Positions 1 to 7,400 of a stretch of 64,000 bases of DNA are shown here, one piece after another. The position numbers and the translations under genes are program-made. Positions within the stretch are counted from its first letter, which is position 1; each line of letters starts with the position of its first letter. The stretch lies in assembly GCA_016720595.1 (NCBI GenBank), contig JADKKI010000022.1, forward strand, positions 186,001 through 250,000. Direction: 5' to 3'. This DNA is from Myxococcales bacterium. GTDB taxonomy: Bacteria; Myxococcota_A; Polyangia; Haliangiales; Haliangiaceae. A model generated the notes under the pieces. It was not told where the DNA came from, did no database searches, and saw nothing but the letters and a program-made list of their open reading frames with translations.

Positions 1-707
1 GCCGCACCGAGTGGAGCGCTCCGGGCGCGGCGGATCGCCACGAGGACGGCATGTACGCGCGCATCCGCACCGAGGATCGGCTGCACCAGGATCTGGTCCG
101 CGGAGTCCCCGTCGGCATCGTCGTACGCGAGGGCGAACCGTGGATCGTCACCGGCGACGCGCGCCGCGCTGCCGAGGCCCGTGCGTGCCGACCACCCGAC
201 CATGCCTGCCACCGCGCGACGCTCGTCGCCCACGGTGCGCTGCCGTGCCTGCGACCACAAGGACCCGCTCTCGGCGTCGTAGAACAAGCAGTGCGCGCGA
301 TCGAGATCGAGCAGCTCGATGATCGCCCCCGTCGCGATCACCTCCGTCGAGGCGAGATCCGTCGCGGACGCGAGCGTGCGCGATGCCGCGAACGCCGCTC
401 GGGCGCGACGCGCCTCCTCTTGCGAGCTCGGCGGCGCGGGTGACGGCGGAGGCGCCAACGCGCTCCCCGTGGCCACGGCGGTCATCAACGCCTGGAGCTG
501 ATCGTCAGCGATGCTCGCGCGCACGACGTACGTCACGCGGTCCTCGATCTGCGCTTCGGGATCTCCGACAACGACGATCGGACGATCGGCGGGAGCCTGC
601 GCGAGCTCCTCGACGGTCGCGACCTCGATCCACACGGCCGAGCTGCCGAGCCGCTGCACGCGGGCGACGTGCTCCTCGGGAACGACCACGGTGACCGCGT
701 TGGTCAT
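1..707 (-). CDS. GAF-domain protein (C-terminus beyond window)
   Basis: Reading the minus strand from the ATG at 707 gives an open frame to the window edge, about 235 codons, so the 3' end is missing. The first ~100 residues begin MTNAVTVVVPEEHVARVQRL and look like a short regulatory alpha/beta segment followed by a Pro-rich linker. From about residue 115 on, the protein resembles a GAF sensor: a helix with ATGAIIELLDLDRAHCLFYD, then VGWSARTG and a strand ending in ILVQPI. It is divergent from the kinase-lanC pair with a gap of ~66 bases, so it may share its control region. A GGAG/GAGG stretch lies upstream of the ATG. The ligand cannot be inferred. Domain assignment is by pattern only. Confidence 0.6.
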   Translation of the reverse strand, partial: MTNAVTVVVPEEHVARVQRLGSSAVWIEVATVEELAQAPADRPIVVVGDPEAQIEDRVTYVVRASIADDQLQALMTAVATGSALAPPPSPAPPSSQEEARRARAAFAASRTLASATDLASTEVIATGAIIELLDLDRAHCLFYDAESGSLWSQARQRTVGDERRAVAGMVGWSARTGLGSAARVAGDDPRFALAYDDADGDSADQILVQPILGADARVHAVLVAIRRARSAPLGA

Positions 708-773
708 CGACCTCGTCCGCCGGCTCCACCCGAGGCCATTGTCACTCGATCATAGCCGATGCTAGCGTCGACC

Positions 774-2060
774 ATGGTGGAGCCACCCAGGTTAGTTGAC
801 GAGCGGTTCGAGCTCCAGGCCGAGGTCGGCGCCGGTGGGATGGGGGTCGTGTATCGCGCGTTCGATCGGGCGCGGGGCAACCTCGTGGCCCTCAAGCTCC
901 ACAACTCCACCTCGGCCACGTCGATCAGCCGGTTCGCCCGCGAAGCCCAGGTGCTCGCGCTGCTGTCCCATCCGAACGTCGTGAAGTACGTGGCACACGG
1001 CGTGCTCGAGGGCGATCGGCTGTACGTCGCCATGGAGTGGGTCGAGGGCGTCACCCTGTTCCAGCAGATGAACGATCGCGGGCTGACGCTGGCCGAGGCG
1101 ATCACCGTCGGGCTCGACGTCGCGGAGGGGCTATCGCACATCCACGACCACGGCATCCTGCATCGCGATCTCAAGCCGAGCAACGTGATGCAGGTGGCGG
1201 GCCGCGCGAAGATCATCGACTTCGGCCTCGCGCGCCGGATGCGTGCGGAGACCAAGCTGACCCAGACCGGCACCGCGATGGGCACGCCCGGTTACATGGC
1301 ACCCGAGCAGATCCGAGGAGGGACGAACCTCGACGTCCGCGTCGACGTGTTCGCGCTCGGCTGCCTGCTCTACGAGTGCGTCGCCGGGGCGATGGCGTTC
1401 CAGGGCCCGAACTGGGTGGCCGTGCAGACCAAGATCCTGCTGAAGCCTGTCCCTCCCCCCTCGGTCTATGGGGTCGCCATCCCGCTCGAGCTCGAGCAGC
1501 TGCTCCTGGCGATGCTGGAGAAGGATCCGGATCGCCGGCCACCGGATGTCGCCACGGTGGCCACACGGCTCCGCGCGCTCGGAGCCCTCGACACGACCGT
1601 CCGGCAGACGTTTGGTGGACCGGTGCCGGTCACGCTGAAGCAGCCGGTCCCGTGGCGCTCGCCCGCGGAGCCGGAGTACCTGGTGCTCGCGCTCACGGCG
1701 GCGGACACGAAGCTGGACCAGCTCGATGCGCTGGTCGCCCCGCTGGGCGCCAAGGTGACTCGTCTCGCCGAGGGTGCGGTCGTGATCCGGATCGAGCCAG
1801 GAGAAGGGGATGCCGCGAAGCGCGCGGCGCAGTGCGCACTTGCAGTTCGCGAGCTCGCCGCGAACTGGCCGATCAACATCGTGCGGAATCGGGAGGGCGC
1901 GATCGACGACGCGACCCAGGAGCTCGCCGCACAGGAGCTCGCGGCGGTGTTCAAGCGCGGCCCGACGGAGATCAAGCTCGATGCGGAGACCGCCGCGCGG
2001 CTCGAGGAGGCCTTCGACGTGCGGCGGACGAAGACGGGCCTGGTCCTCGCGCGCCGATGA
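774..2060 (+). CDS. Ser/Thr protein kinase with degenerate cyclase-like C-terminus, coupled to lanC
   Basis: Hanks-type kinase of about 428 residues. It has the glycine loop GAGGMGVVY near residue 20, the VALKLH lysine, the catalytic HRDLKPSNV near 129, IDFGLAR near 147 and the activation-loop end GTPGYMAPEQ. No membrane segment is seen. From about residue 297 to the end there is a second domain (LVLALTAADTKLDQLDALV ... KLDAETAARLEEAFDV). It resembles the degenerate class III cyclase-like domain found after kinase domains in myxobacteria and matches the tail of the kinase at 15175. I chose the ATG at 774 over 759 because it places the kinase fold directly at the N-terminus. Its stop overlaps the lanC start (ATGA), so the two are probably co-translated. 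A regulatory role for the lanthipeptide locus is inferred from this coupling. Confidence 0.85.
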   Translation: MVEPPRLVDERFELQAEVGAGGMGVVYRAFDRARGNLVALKLHNSTSATSISRFAREAQVLALLSHPNVVKYVAHGVLEGDRLYVAMEWVEGVTLFQQMNDRGLTLAEAITVGLDVAEGLSHIHDHGILHRDLKPSNVMQVAGRAKIIDFGLARRMRAETKLTQTGTAMGTPGYMAPEQIRGGTNLDVRVDVFALGCLLYECVAGAMAFQGPNWVAVQTKILLKPVPPPSVYGVAIPLELEQLLLAMLEKDPDRRPPDVATVATRLRALGALDTTVRQTFGGPVPVTLKQPVPWRSPAEPEYLVLALTAADTKLDQLDALVAPLGAKVTRLAEGAVVIRIEPGEGDAAKRAAQCALAVRELAANWPINIVRNREGAIDDATQELAAQELAAVFKRGPTEIKLDAETAARLEEAFDVRRTKTGLVLARR

Positions 2061-3193
2061 CGTGGTCGCCCGCGCTCGAAGGTGCGGATGCCGCGCGCGC
2101 ACGAGCGGTGGTCGCCGAGGTCGCCGAGGAGCTCGCACGGCGCGACGTCGTGGATCCCTCACTCGGGTTCGGGTCGGCGGCGGTCGCGATGCTTCAGGGC
2201 TACCGCGCGCTCGCGGGCGAGGCCGACGAGGCCGAGGTGACCGCGACCCTGGAGCGCGTGCTCGAGCGGATCACGGACCGTCCGAATCCCTGGTTGTTCT
2301 CCGGTTACGCCGGGATCGCCTTCACGGCGCACCACCTCGCGGACGTGATCGGCCCGACCGACGAGCTCCTCGCCGACCTCGAGCCCCTGATCGTCCAGCC
2401 GCTCGCCGCCGAGCAGTGGAAGCACGAGTGGGAGCTGCAGTCGGGGCTGATCGGCCTCGGGGTCTACGTACATACCCGTGGCCTCACGGAACAGCTGCAC
2501 CGGGTGATCTCGCATCTCGCCGCGCGAGCGCACCGCGAGGTCAGCGGGCTGACCTGGCTGACCCACGGTAGCGCCGACAACTACAACCTCGGCATCTGCC
2601 ACGGCGTCGCCGGCGCCGTGGCGTTCCTCGCGACGATCTGCGCGGACCCCACCATGGGGGTGGGAGCCGAACCTCTCCTCCGCGAGGCCGTCCCGTGGCT
2701 ACGTGCGTGCGAGCGCACCCACGGCGTTCCCACCTACCCGATGGAGCTCGGCGCGCCGAGCCCACTCCAGGATCTGGTTGGCGGAAAGATCCAGAACCTC
2801 GACGGCTGGTGTTACGGCGATCCTTCGACGGCGCTCGTCCTCGTCCGCGCCGGTCAGGCCATCGACGAGCCGGGTTGGGTCGAGGCCGGCCGGGCGATCG
2901 CTCGGCGCGCCGCGGCGCGGACCGACGACGAGCTCGCGACCGTTGTCATGGATCAGACGTTCTGCCACGGACGCATTGGGCGGGCACACCTGTTCCATCA
3001 TCTGGCGGTGCTGCTCGATGACGCGGACCTGATGGTCGCGGCGCGGCAGTGGTACCTGCGTGCGCTCGACGACCTCGCTCTGGACACGCCGGATGTCGGA
3101 CTGCAGACCGGGCTGTCTGGAATCGCACTCGCCCTGCTGGGCAGCTATCGCGCTGAGGCTCCCCGGTGGGGGCGCGCGCTGTTGATCACCTGA
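2057..3193 (+). CDS. lanC: Lanthionine synthetase C family cyclase (LanC)
   Basis: 378 residues, the usual size for a stand-alone LanC. These enzymes add cysteine thiols to dehydroalanine or dehydrobutyrine in a precursor peptide, forming thioether rings. All hallmark residues are visible: the GICHGVAG motif (Cys181-His182, matching the catalytic histidine region of NisC), WCYG with Cys252, and FCHG with Cys303-His304, the three expected zinc ligands. The glycine-rich repeats of an alpha/alpha barrel (LQSGLIGLGVY, LQTGLSGIALALL) are also clear. The ATG overlaps the upstream kinase stop by four bases. The gene converges on the decarboxylase gene, which ends 4 bases away. Together with LanB, LanD and the precursor it makes a class I lanthipeptide set. 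Confidence 0.9.
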   Translation: MTWSPALEGADAARARAVVAEVAEELARRDVVDPSLGFGSAAVAMLQGYRALAGEADEAEVTATLERVLERITDRPNPWLFSGYAGIAFTAHHLADVIGPTDELLADLEPLIVQPLAAEQWKHEWELQSGLIGLGVYVHTRGLTEQLHRVISHLAARAHREVSGLTWLTHGSADNYNLGICHGVAGAVAFLATICADPTMGVGAEPLLREAVPWLRACERTHGVPTYPMELGAPSPLQDLVGGKIQNLDGWCYGDPSTALVLVRAGQAIDEPGWVEAGRAIARRAAARTDDELATVVMDQTFCHGRIGRAHLFHHLAVLLDDADLMVAARQWYLRALDDLALDTPDVGLQTGLSGIALALLGSYRAEAPRWGRALLIT

Positions 3194-3197
3194 GCTG

Positions 3198-4070
3198 TCA
3201 GCGTGGATGCCGGACGATCGCGAGCAGAGCTCGCATCAGGCTCCCGACGTCGAAGTTCGCAGGCCCGACACCGATCATGTTGCGTTGCCCGACTTCGTAC
3301 CCGAGGCCGGGCTCGATCACCCAGGCTCCGTCGGCCCGCAGCTGCGCGACGTTGCGCTGGATCGGCGCATGCGTCCACATCTCGGGGTTCATCGATGGTG
3401 CGATCACGACGGGAGCTTTGGTCGCCGCGACGATCAACGACACGAGGTCGGAGCAGGCTCCAGTCGCGAGCTTGTGGAGCATGCTCGCGGACGCCGGTGC
3501 CACCAGCACGAGGTCCGTGGTGGTCGCGAGGTGGACGTGAGGCACCGCAGCACCATGTGCGGGTTCGAACGGATCGGTCCACACCCGGAAGGCGTAGAAC
3601 TCGAACAGCCGCGGCTGGATGAACTCTCTCGCTCCAGCGCTCACCACCACATCGACGGTCTCGGCGAGGACATCCGCGATCGCGAGCACGTGGTGGATCG
3701 CGTTGATCACCCCGACCGCTCCCGTGAGCGCGACGGTGATGTGCTTGCACGGCTTGGGGCCGTTCGGGACTGGTGCCTGCGCCGGGAGTCGAGTCGCGAG
3801 CTCGGCTTGAGTCCCACGCAACAGCACTCCGAGCTCCACCAGCAACCCGACCGCGGCCTCGTCACACCTGGCGATCAGCTCGGCATGCGCCACCGGGCTC
3901 ACCGTGGTGAGCGCGAGAACCGCGGACATCGCCGCCACGTCCAGATCCTCGAGCACCACAGGCTCGGGTCGATCGGCGAGCGCGATCAGGAGGCGGGTCT
4001 CCTGCGCGAGCACGATGACCGCAGGGTTTCGAAGATACCAATCCACCAAACGCCCGGTCAGCTTGCCCAC
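3198..4070 (-). CDS. lanD: Flavin-dependent peptide cysteine decarboxylase (EpiD/LanD, HFCD family) with N-terminal extension
   Basis: 290 residues. The last ~180 form a flavoprotein of the homo-oligomeric flavin-containing Cys decarboxylase family. It starts KHITVALTGAVGVINA, carries the active-site histidine motif HVHLATTTDLVLVAP, PASAS in place of the family PASANT motif, and the substrate clamp PSMNPEMW. EpiD-type enzymes oxidatively decarboxylate a C-terminal peptide cysteine to a thioenol, which then gives aminovinyl-cysteine. The adjacent precursor ends in cysteine, which fits. The first ~110 residues are extra compared with EpiD (usually ~180 residues). They look like a small helical or winged-helix segment (DVAAMSAVLALTTVSPVAHA ... 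LLVELGVLLRGT), which might bind the leader peptide; that is a guess. The gene lies just downstream of the precursor on the same strand. A CoaB/CoaC role is unlikely, since there is no CoaB domain and the genes around it are lan genes. Confidence 0.83.
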   Translation of the reverse strand: MGKLTGRLVDWYLRNPAVIVLAQETRLLIALADRPEPVVLEDLDVAAMSAVLALTTVSPVAHAELIARCDEAAVGLLVELGVLLRGTQAELATRLPAQAPVPNGPKPCKHITVALTGAVGVINAIHHVLAIADVLAETVDVVVSAGAREFIQPRLFEFYAFRVWTDPFEPAHGAAVPHVHLATTTDLVLVAPASASMLHKLATGACSDLVSLIVAATKAPVVIAPSMNPEMWTHAPIQRNVAQLRADGAWVIEPGLGYEVGQRNMIGVGPANFDVGSLMRALLAIVRHPR

Positions 4071-4123
4071 ATCATGCGTGTTGGCTCAAGGAACTGGCCA
4101 ACGTAGCGCCGGTCGTACCGTGA

Positions 4124-4288
4124 CTAGCAGCCGGGTTCATTCCTGGAGCCACCACCAGAACCGCCCGGCGGGTGCGTGTTCAGGCCACCACCCGCAACAG
4201 CCTTGAGCTGCTCGTCGGTCAGCGTGTCCTGAAGCTGGCGGAGCGTGGTCTTGGTCAGGGTCAGCTTCTTGGCCTGTTCTTTCTTCAT
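4124..4288 (-). CDS. lanA: Class I lanthipeptide precursor peptide with single C-terminal Cys
   Basis: 54 residues from the ATG at 4288. In-frame ATGs at 4300 and 4318 would add 4 or 10 residues; I chose 4288 because known leaders of this type begin MKK. The leader has the class I signature KKLTLTKTTLRQL, then LTDEQLKAVAGG, a double-glycine cleavage site. The predicted core is GLNTHPPGGSGGGSRNEPGC: one Thr, two Ser and one Cys, which is the last residue. So only one thioether can form. With LanD next door it would be an aminovinyl-cysteine bridge from Thr4, Ser10 or Ser14 to Cys20. The core is unusually rich in Gly and Pro. No strong Shine-Dalgarno is seen. The decarboxylase gene follows 53 bases downstream on the same strand. 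Confidence 0.82.
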   Translation of the reverse strand: MKKEQAKKLTLTKTTLRQLQDTLTDEQLKAVAGGGLNTHPPGGSGGGSRNEPGC

Positions 4289-4403
4289 GTCTAGGTTCAT
4301 GAGCAAGATCAGATCCATCGCAGAACGTAATTTTACTTACCAAAATTGGTCAAATCTGCACGAACCGACCAGCCATGATTGCACTTGAGGTGCACCGCCA
4401 TGG
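4289..4403 (-). promoter_or_regulatory. AT-richer leader region upstream of the precursor gene
   Basis: The 115 bases between the WD40-kinase stop and the precursor start are clearly AT-richer than their surroundings around 4319-4360. They contain TTGACC, a small inverted repeat ACCAA-AA-TTGGT at 4339-4350, and two copies of TTGCACTT (4379-4386 and 4408-4415) each next to GCCATG. A promoter for the abundant precursor transcript is expected here. I could not fit a convincing -35/-10 pair, and the sigma-54 GG/GC spacing is off by one base, so no sigma class is assigned. Confidence 0.35.
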
Positions 4404-7400
4404 TCAGTTGCACTTGGCGGTCACCTGGGTGAGCCCGATCTCTGTGTAACGGTAGGGGACGTTGCACATCAACTTGGACAGGTCGCGAGGTAGAGCGGGG
4501 ACCTCCCAGACCAACGCGATGCCATCCTGGGTGGTTGCCGCGACATGGTGTCCGTCTGGCGACACGCTCAGCGCGAACAACGGCACCTCGTCCGGATTCG
4601 GGAGGACTCCCACCACGTTCTTCCTGATCGGGTCCCACAGCCGAATCGTCCCGTCGAAGCCCGCCGTGAAGATGAGCCTGTAAGACAGACCCCATCTGAC
4701 GGTGGAGATGAACGATCCGCGATTCGGCAGTTCGAGGCTCGGAGCGCCGTCCTTGAGGGTCCACGCGAGTGCCACCCCATCATCAGTGGTCCCGAGCACG
4801 AGCTTGCCGTCGCCACTGACCTCCAGAGAGAACGTGTTCCCGCCAGTGGTCCACCGTCCGCTCCGCGCGCCGGTCTTGGTGTCCCAGGTTTGAACCGAGC
4901 GGTCATCGCTACTCGTGACCGCAGTCTCTCCACCCGGCGCCAGCGAGAGCGAGGCCAGCGCTCGGCCGTCAGCAGGAGTCACGACGAGCTCGGCCGCTGG
5001 TTGACCGAGCCGCCAGATCCGCGCGGACCCATCGACGCTGACAGTCGCGAGCCGGGCGCTGTCCGCAAACCAGACGACGTCGACGATCGCACCGGTGTGC
5101 CCTTGGAGCGTCTGGATCATGCTCCCGGAAGAGGCATCCCAGATGTGGACGAGCTGATCGTCACCGACGGACACCAGCCGCGAACCGTCCGGACTGACGC
5201 GGATGGCGGCGACCTTGCCATGCTGGGACACCGTGAACAGCACCCTGCCGCTGGCGCGGTCCCACACGCGCACCGTTCCCTCGTCGCCGCCGGCGGCGAC
5301 GCGCGTCCCATCGGGGAACAACTCGACGCACTGAGCGACCCCAGGGCCGAGATCGAAGCGACGCGGCGCGAGCTGGACGCGCGAGCTCCACACGATCGCC
5401 GTGTGGTCGCTGCCCGACGTGACCAGACCCCTGCCCTCGCTATCGTACGCAACACTGAGGAGCGCCGCGCGGTGACCAACCAGATGCAGCTCGCGCTGGC
5501 CCGATGCGACATCCCAGACCGCCGCATCACCATCGTCGGAGGCGGTTGCGAGTCGCGCGCCGTCGGGTCGAAACACCAGGTCGTTGACGGCACCCTTGTG
5601 GCCGAGGAGCGTCCTGATGGGGGTCCCCGTGGCGCTGTCCCACAACACGGCGGTGTGATCGTTGGAGGCCGTGGCGACCATGCGCCCGTCGGGGCTGAAC
5701 TCCGCGGCGTTCACGCGCTGCCGATGGCGGAGCGTGAGCTTCCGGGTCCCGAGCACCAGGTCGACGACGGTCGCCGTGCCGTCGTCGCTCGCGGCGACCA
5801 GCTTGGTGCCGTCGGGGCTGAACCTGAGCGTGTTGATCTTCGATTTGCCGGTCTCGATCGTTGCGAGGACCCGCTTGGTCGCGAGGTTCCAGATCCGGAC
5901 CGCGCCGAGGCTGTCGCCCACGGCCAGTCGCGTTCCATCTCCGCTGATCGCCCCCGGATCCCCGGTGAAGAACCCCGAGATCGGATGTGGCGTCCCCTGG
6001 AGCGTCGCGAGGAGCGCGCCGTCCGCTCCCCACAGCTCGACGATGTCGTCCTTCGCGATCGTGGCGATCAGCTTCCCGTCGGGTGTGATCACGATCCCTT
6101 GGAGGCTGATGTCGCGATCGTGAAAGGTCGCCCGCTTGGCCCCGGTGTGCGCGTCCCACAGGCTCGCGGTGCCATCGTAGCTGGCTGTAGCCACCACCGT
6201 CCCCGCCCGATCCATCGCGACCCTGACCACCGGCCCACCGTGCCGGAGCTCCGCGATCAGCGCGTACGTCGTGCGGTCCACGAGCCGCGCGCGGCCATCG
6301 TAGGAGCAGGTCAAGATCGTCGAACCGTCGGGCGTGAAGCGCGCCCGCACGACGTAGTCGTCGTGCTCGATCACGTGCTGCTTGTTCTCGATCGCGGCGG
6401 CGGCGAACGCGACGGCCGTGTCGTGTCCGGCCCCCTGTGCGCCGAGCTCGCGGGCCTTGTCGAGATACGCCAGACCCGGCAGAGGGTCGCCGTCGACGAT
6501 GTACCGCCGCCCCTGGTCTTCGAACTGAGCCACGACGGTATCGCGAAGCTTCGCGGCCGCGTCCGTGGCCTTCTGTGCGCTCGACTTCGCGAGCTCCTCG
6601 TTGCCCTCGGCGATCGAGCGCTGGCTCGCCACGCGTGCGTTGAGGAGCACGAGCGAGATCACACCGATCGTGAGCACCGCAAACGATCCGATGATCGTCC
6701 AGGTCTGGCGCCGCGCCGCACGCTTTGCTTGCGCGAGGCTCGCGTCTGCGAATGCGGTGTCGACCGAGCCGATCGCGCCCAGGTAGCGTGCTCGCCAGAG
6801 CCGATACTCGGCGAGCGCGTCGCCGCGCCACAGCAGGCCCTCGGGGCGACCACGTTCATCCCACTGCCGGGCCGCTGCGCGGAGCTGATCGCGGAGGCGC
6901 GCGCCCTCGGCATCTTCGCGACGCCACGCCACGAGGCGAGGCCACCCCGTGATCAGTGCCTCGTGCGTGATCTCGATCTGCTCGCCACCGGTGGCGCTAT
7001 CGGAGCTCACCAGCAGTCGCGCCGCGATCAACTTCTCGAGGGCGCCTGCGATCACGGGCTCGCTGGCGCCTCCCACGCCGGCGCCGAGCACCTGGTGGAG
7101 CTCGTTTCGCTCCAGCACGGCCCGGGTGCCGTCCGCAGTCACGGCGTGCCGAAACACCTCGCGGACCAGCCGCTGCTCTTCAGGCCGCATCCCCGTGAGC
7201 ACGCCTTCGGCATGCTGCGACAAAGCGCCTCCTACGCCGCCGAGCGACGTATACGCCTTCCGCGAGATCTGCCGGAACCTGCGATCCCGCAGCTCCCAGA
7301 GCTTCGAGCAGGTGAACGAGAGCAGCGCGAGGGGGGACCGGGCTTGCTCGAGCGCCCCGGTGATGTCGTCGACGAGCTTCGGATCATCGAGCGCGTAGCC

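Noticed and set aside
3198..4070. CoaC/Dfp (pantothenate pathway) identity for the flavoprotein
   Set aside because: There is no CoaB domain, and the gene adjoins a Cys-terminated precursor and lan genes.
4289..4318. Longer precursor starting at the ATG at 4318 or 4300
   Set aside because: The extra residues precede the usual MKK leader start and no ribosome site favours them; the shorter form fits known class I leaders. It is not excluded.
4355..4400. Sigma-54 promoter before the precursor
   Set aside because: TGG and TGC elements exist but are separated by nine bases rather than the strict ten between GG and GC.
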